From JBFWWP01 sp050246115 (GTDB taxonomy: Bacteria; Planctomycetota; UBA8108; UBA1146; JAJFFE01), in assembly GCA_050246115.1 (NCBI GenBank), contig JBFWWP010000011.1, forward strand, positions 62,001-126,000: a stretch of 64,000 nucleotides of DNA, in the 5' to 3' direction. The translations under genes were made by a program, and so were the position numbers. Within the stretch, counting starts at the first letter, position 1, and each line of letters starts with the position of its first letter. The notes beneath the pieces are model-generated. The model ran no database searches. It saw only the letters and a list, made by a program, of their open reading frames with translations, and had not been told where the DNA came from. Shown in pieces: positions 9,410 through 18,032 of this stretch.

Positions 9410-9958
9410 TCAGCGCACCCACTCGCGGTGTTGTGTTCGAATCCGTTGCCACTCTTGTGCGAACCACGGAGTAAGCCGGCGCTCACGGTCCAGGAACCAA
9501 GCGTCGACCTCGGTCGGGAGCAGCCAGCAGTGCGCGCTCACTTCCTCGGGGTTGGCCTGCACCGAAACGCCGGTTGCTGCTCGGCCCGCGAACACGCTGC
9601 AGAGCTCGTGCTCGGAGCCCGCGTCCGCGAATCGCGCTCGGTACTCGAACTGATAGAGGAATTGGAGCGGCACGTCGAGTCCCAGTTCGTGGCGAAGCCG
9701 TTCCGTGGCCGCTACTAGCGTGTCCTGGCCGCGCCGGGGATGGCTGCAGCAAGTGTTCGACCAGTAGTGTGGCCACAGGCGCTTGCTCGCGCTGCGACGC
9801 TGGACCAGCAGACGCTCTTCGGAGTCGAAGACCAGCACCGAGAACGCTCGGTGCAGGATGCCGTCGCCGTCGTGGCAGCGGTCCCGGTCGAGGTAGCCCA
9901 AGACGCGGTCGGCGGCGTCGACCAGGATCAGCGGGGCTTCGTCTGCGGGCGTTTCCAT
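9410..9958 (-). CDS. idi: Isopentenyl-diphosphate delta-isomerase, type I
   Basis: 182 aa, ATG at 9958; the longer open frame upstream lies inside the neighbouring gene. The enzyme interconverts IPP and DMAPP in isoprenoid synthesis. It is a Nudix-fold protein with the catalytic Cys in NTCCSHP (Cys70) and the acidic pair in SEHEL (Glu116/Glu118), the expected positions for the type I enzyme. The length equals the E. coli protein. It lies 10 bases after the next gene (9969-10967), so the two are probably co-transcribed leftward. Confidence 0.92.
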   Translation of the reverse strand: METPADEAPLILVDAADRVLGYLDRDRCHDGDGILHRAFSVLVFDSEERLLVQRRSASKRLWPHYWSNTCCSHPRRGQDTLVAATERLRHELGLDVPLQFLYQFEYRARFADAGSEHELCSVFAGRAATGVSVQANPEEVSAHCWLLPTEVDAWFLDRERRLTPWFAQEWQRIRTQHREWVR

Positions 9959-9968
9959 GGCGCGGCGG

Positions 9969-10967
9969 TCACCGCCCGATGATGGGCAGGTGATCCTCCC
10001 AGGGCTGCGGTGGCGGACCGTCCAGGCCGAGGCTGCGGATGAAGCCGAGTGCTTCCGCGATCTTCTCCGGCGCGGTGCCGCGGGGTGCGAGGACGACCAT
10101 CGGGATCTCGGGGGACGCACCGTCCAAGGGAATGCGAAAATCGATCTCGCCTTCGCCTGGGAGGAGTCCGACGCGGTAGCCCCGAACGTCGGTCAAGTGA
10201 TAGCCGGCGAGCGCGCTCGGGCCGTCGCCTCGCTCGCCCGCGCGTCCCCGTGCACCCATCGAGTGCCGCAACTCGAGAGCGGACTCGAGTCCCAGCGACT
10301 CGCGCGCCCGCGCGTGACCCACGTCGTACCAGGTACGCAGCCGGGAACCGCGAAACTCACGCAGGAGCAGCTCGAACTCGGACGTCAGCGGCAGATGGTC
10401 GTAGGCCAGCGGGTTGCGCACGGCCACGGCGATCTCGAGCTGCTCGGCCCGCTGGAGGACATGATCGAGTGAGCGCAGGAGGGTGTCCACGGCGCGCGCT
10501 GCGTGCGGCTGGCGTTGCTTGGCGAAGTATGCACGGGCGTGGTCACCCTCCGGGCCCTCCCACTTGCGCTGGCGCACGAGGGTCTCGATCTTGTCCGCCG
10601 GCGGCGGCATGCCACACGGCCCGACATCGATGATCACGCAAGGCGCTTCGGCGCGCGCGGCCCACTCCAGGGTCTCTTCCGTGGCAGCGATCGAGCGCGC
10701 GCGGTGCTCGGTGTCGGGCGCGATCAACGACAAGGCTTTCGCGGCCGTGAGGCCGGGCGTCAAACCCCGCGGAACGGGACAGTAGTTCCGCAAGCTCACC
10801 ACCGGGCGGCCCTGCCGACGAAAGGCATCGATCAGCTCGGAGAATCGATCCCGCGGCGTGTGATCGCACAACTCGTACCCCACGCCCCCAAACCCGAGCA
10901 GCGTCGGCAGCCACGAAGAGCGCCCAACGGGTTCGTCTGACAGGAACTGAGTCGATACTGCGAGCAT
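9969..10967 (-). CDS. Sugar phosphate isomerase/epimerase-like TIM-barrel protein
   Basis: 332 aa from ATG 10967; no clear ribosome binding site is visible. The sequence reads as an AP-endonuclease-2 / xylose-isomerase-like barrel: FGGVGYELCDH near the N-terminus, VAVRNPLAYDHLP in the middle (the spot where a metal ligand Glu/Asp-His usually sits), WYDVGHARARE and YHLTDVRG further on. The D-x-GHA-R and H-x-x-D pairs are the typical C-terminal metal site. The substrate cannot be told. Co-transcribed with idi, but I know of no pathway link. Confidence 0.65.
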   Translation of the reverse strand: MLAVSTQFLSDEPVGRSSWLPTLLGFGGVGYELCDHTPRDRFSELIDAFRRQGRPVVSLRNYCPVPRGLTPGLTAAKALSLIAPDTEHRARSIAATEETLEWAARAEAPCVIIDVGPCGMPPPADKIETLVRQRKWEGPEGDHARAYFAKQRQPHAARAVDTLLRSLDHVLQRAEQLEIAVAVRNPLAYDHLPLTSEFELLLREFRGSRLRTWYDVGHARARESLGLESALELRHSMGARGRAGERGDGPSALAGYHLTDVRGYRVGLLPGEGEIDFRIPLDGASPEIPMVVLAPRGTAPEKIAEALGFIRSLGLDGPPPQPWEDHLPIIGR

Positions 10968-11356
10968 GGTTGGGCAACGCATTCTGTGGGGGCGTCGACC
11001 GTAGCGCGTGCTACTGACTTCGAGTGCCGGCAGTGTGCTCACCCAAGCACCGACATCGATCGCGCTCCCGAGTCCGCGCGATCCTAGCCCGCTCCCGCGC
11101 GCAGCGCTAGCATCGCTCGGCCGGGCGCGACTGGTTTCGACGGGTCGATTCCGATGCAGCCGGTTGCGGCCCGCTCTCTCCCTGCTCGTCGGTCTCGACC
11201 CCGGACACGAGTGCAAGCGGGCGTTCGTGACGGGTGAGCCCCTCTGGGGGACGCCATCAGGCCACCGCCGCGAAGCCGGGCTCCAGAACGCCGGGCCGAC
11301 CGCCACTCACGACGAGCGTCGCGCGGTTCCTAAGCGAGTCTCGCGGGGCGTTGGCG
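10968..11356. other. Intergenic region, no gene seen
   Basis: 389 bases between two leftward genes. Frames that stay open here are shadows or upstream extensions without ribosome binding sites. A short stretch GACTGGTTTCGACGGG near 11130 resembles a tmRNA 5' end, but nothing else of tmRNA is present. The promoter of the isomerase gene must lie here. Confidence 0.45.
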
Positions 11357-12322
11357 TCAGAGGTCCAGGCGGCGGAAGCGAAGGTAGCCGAGCGTGAAGG
11401 CGATGACGCCCCAGGTCCCGGTGATGGCGATCGGTAGCCGGTCGACTTGCGGTAGGCTCATGCAGCTCTGGGTGGCAATCTCCCGCAGGGCACCAAAGTT
11501 GGGGCAGTACTCGGTGAACTTCAGGGCGGCGTCCAACTTGGGGAACTCGTCGAAGATGCCGGCTGCGCGGAGGTTGCTGATGAATCCTACCGCCGTGTCG
11601 ATCACGAGGTAGAAGAAGTACCCCACGATCAGGGAGAGCGGAGTGCTCCGGAACGTAACCCCGAACAGGGCGATCAGTGCGAACAGCACCGCGGCGGAGA
11701 ACATCTGCAGCGGCAGCACGCAGAAGACTCTCCAGACCCACTCCCCCGTACGGAACCCGATTCCGGCGAAGATCAGGGTGTAGACGCTCGTGAGCACGAT
11801 CGCGAACAGCACCAGGCCGCCCAAGTACTTGGCGGTAAAAATCCAGTGTCGGCTCAGTGGGCGAGCGACGATGACCTCTGCCGTACCGCTCGCGAGCAGC
11901 GACGGAAAGTACTCCGAACTCGCCGCCAGGAAGAGCAGCATGCTGATGATGTATACCGCGGTGACCGCGATGAAGACCCACATCTCCACCCCTCGTCGGA
12001 CCAGCGGTATCTCGTGGGCCTCCTTGGCGGCGGCGGCCAGGTCTTCTTCGGAGATCACCTCCGGGTCGATGGGCCGCTGGTCGGCGCTCTGCCGCAGGGC
12101 TATCGCGTAGAGGCCGAGCCAGCCTTCTTCCAGCGACCGCAGCGGCTCTTGCTGAAACACCCAGCCGAACCGAGCGAGTTGGCGTTCCTCGTGCTCGTGA
12201 AGGCGCGGCAGGCCAATCGCGAGTGCGGCAACGATGAGGAGCAACGCGATCAGGATGACGAACACGACCTGCTGCTTTGAGTGCCTCCAAGTATCGGCGA
12301 CGATCGCCCAGGCTGCGGTCAT
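11357..12322 (-). CDS. ABC-2 type transporter permease
   Basis: 321 aa, ATG start overlapping the ATPase stop by four bases (ATGA). An N-terminal membrane helix (about 20-39: VVFVILIALLLIVAALAIG) is followed by a large outer loop with charged residues, then five more hydrophobic segments in the second half, with an export-permease layout of the NatB/ABC-2 type. A hydrophobic helix near FIAVTAVYIISMLLFLAAS opens the C-terminal membrane part. With the ATPase it would form an exporter; the substrate is unknown. Confidence 0.8.
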   Translation of the reverse strand: MTAAWAIVADTWRHSKQQVVFVILIALLLIVAALAIGLPRLHEHEERQLARFGWVFQQEPLRSLEEGWLGLYAIALRQSADQRPIDPEVISEEDLAAAAKEAHEIPLVRRGVEMWVFIAVTAVYIISMLLFLAASSEYFPSLLASGTAEVIVARPLSRHWIFTAKYLGGLVLFAIVLTSVYTLIFAGIGFRTGEWVWRVFCVLPLQMFSAAVLFALIALFGVTFRSTPLSLIVGYFFYLVIDTAVGFISNLRAAGIFDEFPKLDAALKFTEYCPNFGALREIATQSCMSLPQVDRLPIAITGTWGVIAFTLGYLRFRRLDL

Positions 12323-13266
12323 TGCGCGCTCTCCTTGGCTCCATGACGTGCGAGGAGTTCGACGAACGCATCTTCGAGTTTCACCTGCGTCGGGCTCACG
12401 CCAAAGATCGACACCCCAGCGGTGCGCAGTAGGTCGATGATGCCCGAGATCTCATCCTCCGACGCCAGGTGAATGCGAAACACCCCCGCATCTTCGCGGG
12501 TGGCGCCGCGCGCGCCGAGGTCGACCCACAACGCGTCAGGAATCGGTCCCGTTCGGAAGCCCACGGCCACACCGGTTTTCGCGGACTGCAGGTCGGCCAA
12601 GATCGCTTGCACCGACCCACTCACGAGCAAGCGACCGCGGTCGAGGATGGCGACCTGGTCGCACAACACCTCCACTTCGTGCAGCAGGTGTGAGTTCAAG
12701 AACACCGTGGAGCCGCGTTCACAGGCCGCTCGAATCACACCGCGGATCTGCTGTCGTCCGACCGGGTCGACGCCGTCGGTGGGCTCGTCCAAGAACACGA
12801 GGTGCGGGTCGCCGAGCAAGGCTTGCGCGAGCCCGACGCGTTGCTTCATGCCCTTCGAGTAGTTGCGAACACGGTCCCGAGCCCGCTCGGTCATGCCCAC
12901 GAGTTCGAGCTTCTGTGCGATCTCGCCTTCCAAGTGCGCGCCCCGCAAGCCCGCCAACTTGCCGAAGTAGCGACAGACACCGGCGCCCGTCAAGTAGCGC
13001 GGGAAGTTGTGACCCTCGGGGAGGTAGCCAACGCCACGGCGCGCTTCCGGATCGCGACTGTCCTTCCCCAACAAGGTTGCGGAACCCGAGGTCGGACGCA
13101 CGATGGAGAGGAGAGTCTTGACGAGCGTCGACTTGCCGGCGCCGTTCGGACCCAGGAGGCCAAAGCACGAGCCCCGGGGGACGCGCAGGCTCACATTTCG
13201 GAGGGCGTGAACACGCCCACGGGAGTAGTCCTTTTGCAATGAGAAGGTCTCGATGGCGTAGTTCAT
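12319..13266 (-). CDS. ABC transporter ATP-binding protein (ABC-2 exporter family)
   Basis: 315 aa from ATG 13266, with GAGGAG about 10 bases upstream; a longer frame to 13335 lacks a site. Walker A GPNGAGKST (about 41-49), signature YSKGMKQRVGLAQALL, Walker B LVFLDEP and the TDGVDP D-loop are all intact. The C-terminal 90 residues form the regulatory extension common in CcmA/NatA-type export ATPases. It is translationally coupled to the permease gene. Confidence 0.92.
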   Translation of the reverse strand: MNYAIETFSLQKDYSRGRVHALRNVSLRVPRGSCFGLLGPNGAGKSTLVKTLLSIVRPTSGSATLLGKDSRDPEARRGVGYLPEGHNFPRYLTGAGVCRYFGKLAGLRGAHLEGEIAQKLELVGMTERARDRVRNYSKGMKQRVGLAQALLGDPHLVFLDEPTDGVDPVGRQQIRGVIRAACERGSTVFLNSHLLHEVEVLCDQVAILDRGRLLVSGSVQAILADLQSAKTGVAVGFRTGPIPDALWVDLGARGATREDAGVFRIHLASEDEISGIIDLLRTAGVSIFGVSPTQVKLEDAFVELLARHGAKESAQ

Positions 13267-13613
13267 CGGTAAGGACTCCTCGTGGGACGCGACTCCCGGT
13301 CGGGCGTCGTTCGTGGACCTGCCCTTTTCGACCACGCCGCGACGGGCGCGTCAAGTCCGACACCGAGCGGATCCTTGCCCGCGCGCGCTCACGTCCCGCC
13401 GTCGTCGTTGGCGACGGCGGCGCGGATCCTTGTCGAGGGCACTTTGACCCGTGCGCTCGCGCGTGATCCGAGCTAGGATCCCGTGCCCGGGAGCACCCGT
13501 TCGTCGAGTCCACTCGGGCTGTGGCCGCTTCGCATCGTCGTGTCCGGGGGGCTTCGTCCGAGACGGTGCAAGGGCCGGCGCGGACTCACCGCAGGGGAGG
13601 GGTTCGAGGGATC
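13267..13613. other. Divergent intergenic region
   Basis: 347 bases between the leftward ABC operon and rightward gmhB; it should carry both promoters. A perfect 9-bp stem (CCGCCGTCG / CGACGGCGG, 7-base loop) lies at 13396-13420. No clear promoter boxes. Confidence 0.4.
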
Positions 13614-14192
13614 GTGTCGCCGACGGGATCGTTGCCGAAGCCGAGTGGCCGCGGGATCTTTCTGGATCGTGACGGCGTGATCAACGTCTATCGGCCGGAG
13701 TATGTGCGGGTGCGGGCGGACTTCGAGTACTACCCGTTCACGCGGGCCGCCTTTCAGCTCTTGGGAACGCTCGGGGTGCCGATCTGCGTCGTGTCCAACC
13801 AATCGGGCATCGCACGCGGTTACACTTCCCGCGCGGAGGTGGACGCGATTCACGAGCAGCTGCGCGCGGACGCCACCTCCTGGGGCGCATCCATCGCGGC
13901 GATCGAGATCTGCCCGCATCTGCCTGGTGAAGGCTGCGGCTGTCGCAAGCCTGGGGCGGCCTTGTTCGAGCGCGCGGCCGCGGTCGCTGGTGTGGGCTTC
14001 AGCGGTTCGTTCATGGTGGGGGATGCCCCGTCGGACATCGAGGTCGGGCGCCGGCTGGGGATGACGACGTTTCGCGTCCGAACGGGACGGGGAGCCGAGC
14101 CCGCGGTCCCTGGCTTCGAGGCCGATGCGGACGTCGAAGACCTGTTGGCCGCTGCCCGCAGGATCGCGCAACGGCTCGGTCCCGGCCCTTGA
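13614..14192 (+). CDS. gmhB: D-glycero-D-manno-heptose-1,7-bisphosphate phosphatase-like (HAD family)
   Basis: 192 aa from GTG 13614, with GGGGAGGGG upstream; a frame to 13521 exists but has no site and adds an Arg-rich stretch. The HAD motif I is FLDRDGVIN (Asp18/Asp20), motif II is VVSNQSG, and the zinc loop C-P-H-x6-C-x-C-R-K-P is intact, which marks the GmhB/HisB-N group. Motif III/IV is MVGDAPSDIEVGRR. GmhB makes the heptose precursor used in LPS core, consistent with a Gram-negative envelope. Histidinol-phosphatase activity is an alternative. Confidence 0.85.
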   Translation: MSPTGSLPKPSGRGIFLDRDGVINVYRPEYVRVRADFEYYPFTRAAFQLLGTLGVPICVVSNQSGIARGYTSRAEVDAIHEQLRADATSWGASIAAIEICPHLPGEGCGCRKPGAALFERAAAVAGVGFSGSFMVGDAPSDIEVGRRLGMTTFRVRTGRGAEPAVPGFEADADVEDLLAAARRIAQRLGPGP

Positions 14193-14304
14193 CGACCGGA
14201 GCCATGGCGTCGCTGCCAGGTCGCTTCGGGTTGACGCCCAGGACGCATGCATGGCGGGGTCGCGAGCAAAGTGCGATGACGAGTCGTAGTGAAGGAAACC
14301 CTGG

Positions 14305-16608
14305 ATGACACGAACTCTTGGTCGTGGTTGTGTTTTGGTTGCTGCAAGGCGGCGGGTGCTGCGGGGGGCGTTGGCTGGCGCCGTCTACCTTCTGATGATC
14401 TCTTTCGGAGTCGAAAGCGCCAGCGCCCAAGACCGCCCTACCTGGGCCGATCCAGTTCCGCTCGGGCACGTGACTCGTGCCTTCGACACGGCTACCGGCG
14501 CCGAGCTGACCCTGTCGGCACTACCCGATCGCTTGGTCGACTGCGACGCGGTTTTCTTGGGTGAGACGCACACCGATGACACGACCCATCGTGTGGAACT
14601 CGCCATCTACGAAGCTCTCGTCGAACGCCGCAGCGGACGAGTCGTCTTGGCGCTGGAGATGTTCGATCGCGACGCGCAACCCGCGCTCGACCGCTACACC
14701 CGCGGGGAGATCGACGAAGCCGAGTTCCTGCGGCTCGTGCCGACCTGGTCGAACTACGCCACCGACTATCGCCCATTGATCGAGGCCGCTCGGGCTCGCG
14801 CGTTGCCGGTCATCGGTTCGAATCTTCCGACGTCCCTGCGGCGCTCTTTGGCCATCGGTGGCAAGAAGGCCTGGGAGGAGCTCGCCCCGGAAACGCGGTC
14901 CAACCTGCCTGCCGAGCTGTTTCCCAACAGCGACGAGTATTGGGCGCGATTCGAGCGGGCGGTCCGCGGGCACGCGGGCATGATGTCGGGAGGCGACGAC
15001 CCGGAGGCGCGTCTCTACTCCATCCAGTGCTTGTGGGACAACGTCATGGGTTGGTCTTGCGCGCAGGCGCTCGCAGAGCGCCCGGGCTGGTGTGTGGTCC
15101 ACGTCAGTGGCGCCTTTCATACGAGCCACCGTGACGGCACCGTGGCGCAGTTCAAACGCCGGAGCCCGACGAGTCGTGTGACGACCGTCGACATTGTCGC
15201 GTCGACGGATCTCGCAGTTGCGGGGACTCGACTCGAGCCCGAGGTCGCCGACTTCGTGGTGTACGCCCACGTGCGCGCCACCAGCCACAGCGACGGTTTC
15301 CATGCGGTCTCGATCGCGCGCGACCTCGAGTATCGACTGTTCGTACCGGCGCACCGGCACGAGCGTCTGCCGCTCCTCATTTGGCTGCACGACGATGGGC
15401 TCGACTCACGGCTGGCACTCGACTACTGGAAGCTGGCGCTCGGGGACCTCGCTGTGATCGCCGTGATCGAGGCGCCCTATCCCGAGGTCGACGAGGATCT
15501 GCACCGCGGCGGGCGTTGGTTCGTTCGGTCGTTTCCGCAGGATGTGACGACCCTCGGTGCCGGAATCGGGCGGATCGCGCACTATCTGAGCCAGCACTTT
15601 CCGATCGACCCGGAGCGCTTGGTGGTCGCTGGCGAGGGCACCGGTGCCACCGTCGTCGCGAGCCTGGCCCTGCATCGGGAGTCGACCCCTTTTCGATGCG
15701 TCGCCGTTGCGCCACGACGTTACTCCGAGTTGCGCGACCTCTCGCTCCCGGACCCACGAAGGGAGCGGACCCGCGCGGCGTCGGCGACGGCCGACCTGCG
15801 GCTCCTCGTGCCGGAACCGGACCGGGCGTGGTGGGACCAGGAGGCGCAGGACTACGCTCGCGTCGCGGTCACGATCGAATCGCTGCCCCTCGCGGAGGAC
15901 GAGTCTCCGCTCGCGCAGGCCGAGCGGGTCGTGCGCGAGGAACTCGGCGTGCCGGCGCTCGCGCCGCCGTCCGCCCCGCCTGAGGTCTGGACGAACCCGC
16001 ACGCGGGGACGCTCCCGCGGCACTGGGCCCAGCGTCTTGCCCGGGCACGCCGCGCGCAGGGCGTTCCGGTGGTGCTCCTCGGTCGCGAACCGGGGAACGA
16101 AGGGCCGGCGCACGAGCGCGACCTACCGGCGGTGACGCGCGTGCTCGGATTCGCCTACGAATGGCCGGTAGCTCGGTCTGCAGCCGACGCGACTCCCTCT
16201 CCGGACGCGAACACCGCTCGGCGCTTCATGACTCCCGAGGACTTCGCCAGTGGTCAGGCGCTACCCATGGCGCCCGGCGCGTTCGGCGGTACGACGATCG
16301 TCGTGGTGCCGGCAGGCGCCACGACCGAAGAGCGCGCCCGGTGGCGACAGCTCGAAGCCGACGACGTGCTGAAGAAGCGAAGTCGCTTTTGCAGTCTGAA
16401 GGTCGCTTTCGACGATGAAGACCGGACGCTCGCAGTGGCATTGAGCGAAGTCGAAGCCGCCGGGCGTACCCACGTTCTCATCGTGCCGGCCCGGTTCTAC
16501 GCGGCGCCTGACTTCATGCGGAAGCTGCGCGACGAACAGGCGGCGCCGTTCGTCGAACGGTTGCGAATCTCGTGGCAACCGGGGCTCGGGGCGGGTCTCA
16601 CCGAGTGA
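14305..16608 (+). CDS. Secreted ChaN-like (heme-binding/Tiki fold) protein fused to an alpha/beta-hydrolase-like domain
   Basis: 767 aa, ATG with AAGGAAA about 9 bases upstream. The signal peptide ends near VESASAQ. Residues about 50-300 match the ChaN/DUF399 type: VFLGETHTDD.THRVELAIYEAL, LALEMFDRDAQPALDRYT and VHVSGAFHTSHRDGT, with His residues typical of heme-binding uptake proteins. Residues about 330-560 look like an esterase fold (LLIWLHDDGLD, DPERLVVAGEGTGA), but the elbow is GEGTG, so the nucleophile Ser is missing. The last 230 residues are unassigned. Role perhaps heme or metal handling in the periplasm; the hydrolase part may be structural. Confidence 0.7.
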   Translation: MTRTLGRGCVLVAARRRVLRGALAGAVYLLMISFGVESASAQDRPTWADPVPLGHVTRAFDTATGAELTLSALPDRLVDCDAVFLGETHTDDTTHRVELAIYEALVERRSGRVVLALEMFDRDAQPALDRYTRGEIDEAEFLRLVPTWSNYATDYRPLIEAARARALPVIGSNLPTSLRRSLAIGGKKAWEELAPETRSNLPAELFPNSDEYWARFERAVRGHAGMMSGGDDPEARLYSIQCLWDNVMGWSCAQALAERPGWCVVHVSGAFHTSHRDGTVAQFKRRSPTSRVTTVDIVASTDLAVAGTRLEPEVADFVVYAHVRATSHSDGFHAVSIARDLEYRLFVPAHRHERLPLLIWLHDDGLDSRLALDYWKLALGDLAVIAVIEAPYPEVDEDLHRGGRWFVRSFPQDVTTLGAGIGRIAHYLSQHFPIDPERLVVAGEGTGATVVASLALHRESTPFRCVAVAPRRYSELRDLSLPDPRRERTRAASATADLRLLVPEPDRAWWDQEAQDYARVAVTIESLPLAEDESPLAQAERVVREELGVPALAPPSAPPEVWTNPHAGTLPRHWAQRLARARRAQGVPVVLLGREPGNEGPAHERDLPAVTRVLGFAYEWPVARSAADATPSPDANTARRFMTPEDFASGQALPMAPGAFGGTTIVVVPAGATTEERARWRQLEADDVLKKRSRFCSLKVAFDDEDRTLAVALSEVEAAGRTHVLIVPARFYAAPDFMRKLRDEQAAPFVERLRISWQPGLGAGLTE

Positions 16609-16640
16609 GCGCTCTTGGGCCGAGTGCTTCCGGATATGGC

Positions 16641-17087
16641 TCACTTGTAGGCGTTCGCGGCGCCGTGTACGTAGACCAGTTCGGCGCCGGCTTCCCCGGT
16701 TCGCCACGCGAGACCGAACGCCACCGACGATGCTAGGATGGTCGCGATCATCGCGAGTCGTCCGGGGCGACCGGGGAAGAGACCCAGCCCCGCTATTGCG
16801 AGGCACACCCATACGCTCTGGTGGAACGACTCCGCGCGGTCCTCGTGCCGCGCCAGGGCATCCGCGGGCACGAACGCAGCCACGACCGACTTCTCTTGTT
16901 CGCCGGTTTCGATCGCCACGAGGGTGCTCACGCACAGGAGAGTCTGAAGGACGATCACGACCCACCACACCGGGCGCAGTGCTGCGCAACGCATCACCGC
17001 GACCATGGCGGCGCCCGCCGCGAGCGGCATCAACAGCGACAGCGCGAGCGGCAAGTGTACCGTCGCGGGGTGCAGCGGATCGGGCAT
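16641..17087 (-). CDS. DUF2231-like membrane protein
   Basis: 148 aa with four hydrophobic helices. It opens with HPATVHLPLALSLLMPL and closes with ELVYVHGAANAY, the pairing seen in DUF2231-type predicted membrane proteins. Two His sit at the membrane surface and could bind heme or metal (inference). It is convergent with the ChaN-like gene and lies 60 bases downstream of the VTT gene, so the two may be co-transcribed leftward. Confidence 0.75.
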   Translation of the reverse strand: MPDPLHPATVHLPLALSLLMPLAAGAAMVAVMRCAALRPVWWVVIVLQTLLCVSTLVAIETGEQEKSVVAAFVPADALARHEDRAESFHQSVWVCLAIAGLGLFPGRPGRLAMIATILASSVAFGLAWRTGEAGAELVYVHGAANAYK

Positions 17088-17147
17088 CGAGGGTGCCTTC
17101 CGGAAGGGGCTGCGGGTAAGGACGATTCGGTCCCGACGGCGCGCGGG

Positions 17148-18032
17148 TCAGAGCACGCGCTTCAGCACCAGGAACCCGGTGATCAGCAACACGGTGAACA
17201 ACACTGCGAGCCACTCGAAGTAGCGATCGATGAACGCGCGGATCGGCTCACCGAAGCACTGGATCAAAATGCCCACTGCGTAGAACCGCAGGCCACGGCC
17301 CAGGATCGACGCTGCGATGAAGGTTGGCAGGTCGAGGTGAAACGACCCCGCAGCGATGGTGAACACCTTGTAGGGGATCGGGGTCAGGGCCACGGTCAGA
17401 ATCGTGAGGAAGCCGTACTCGGTGAACTTGGCTTGCAGTCCTTGGTAGATGTCGTGCTTGCCGTAGAAGTCCACGATGGGGCGGCCGACGTATTCGAAGG
17501 CTTCGAGTCCGATCCAGTACCCCAGCAAACCACCCAACACCGAGGCGACGGTGCAGATCGTGGCATAGACCGCGGACCGCTTGGGCCGCCCCAGAGACAG
17601 AGCCATGAGCAGTGGGTCGGGAGGGATCGGGAAGAACGACGACTCGGTGAACGACACCAGCGCCAGAGCCGGCGTACCGTACCGAGTTTCCGCCCAGCTG
17701 AGGACCCAGTCGTACAAGCGACGCACGGGTCCACGCGCCTTCTGCGTCGGCTCTCTGGCGGTGGTCGGTCGGGCCGCGGACAACCCATCGCCAGACGATT
17801 GTGTCGTTTCATCCGACACGGAGCCCCGCGACTGATTCGACACGGAGCCCCGCGACTCATTCGACACGGAGCCCCGCGACTCATTCGACACGGAGCCGGG
17901 CGACTGATTCGACACGGAGCCAGGCGACTCATTCGACACGGAGCCAGGCGACTCATTCGACACGGAGCCCCGCGACTCATCCGACACGGAGCGCTCCGAC
18001 TCATTCTTCACGGAACCCCGCCTGTTCTGCAC
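17148..18032 (-). CDS. VTT/DedA-superfamily (YqaA-like) membrane protein with octapeptide-repeat N-terminus
   Basis: 294 aa as drawn. The conserved part begins near residue 103 with RRLYDWVLSWAETRYG and has ESSFFPIPPDPLLMAL, LGGLLGYWIG and TPIPYKVFTIAAG, the YqaA-type VTT signature of proteins linked to lipid scrambling and membrane homeostasis. The first 72 residues are nine copies of an 8-residue unit close to GSVSNES(R/P) encoded by a 24-bp tandem repeat. YqaA-like proteins normally start at the YDW stretch, and an in-frame GTG (ARGPV) with AGAAGG upstream is an alternative start near 17724. Whether the repeat is translated is therefore open. Confidence 0.78.
   Translation of the reverse strand: MQNRRGSVKNESERSVSDESRGSVSNESPGSVSNESPGSVSNQSPGSVSNESRGSVSNESRGSVSNQSRGSVSDETTQSSGDGLSAARPTTAREPTQKARGPVRRLYDWVLSWAETRYGTPALALVSFTESSFFPIPPDPLLMALSLGRPKRSAVYATICTVASVLGGLLGYWIGLEAFEYVGRPIVDFYGKHDIYQGLQAKFTEYGFLTILTVALTPIPYKVFTIAAGSFHLDLPTFIAASILGRGLRFYAVGILIQCFGEPIRAFIDRYFEWLAVLFTVLLITGFLVLKRVL
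17809..18024. repeat. 24-bp tandem repeat, nine units
   Basis: Nine units of 24 bases, core TCATTCGACACGGAGCCCCG; the inner ones differ at only 1-3 positions, and the two outer units on the right are more worn. The unit length keeps the reading frame, and on the minus strand it encodes a Ser-rich octapeptide. It sits at the 5' end of the VTT gene. Confidence 0.95.

Noticed and set aside
9360..9440. tRNA-like T-arm strings (GGTTCGAGTC on the minus strand, TGTTCGAATCC on the plus strand)
   Set aside because: The flanking bases do not form 5-bp T stems, and no acceptor or anticodon arms can be drawn.
11128..11150. tmRNA-like 5' sequence (ACTGGTTTCGACGGG)
   Set aside because: No matching 3' acceptor-stem half with CCA, no tag-peptide frame ending in ALAA and no tRNA-like T-arm downstream; a chance match.
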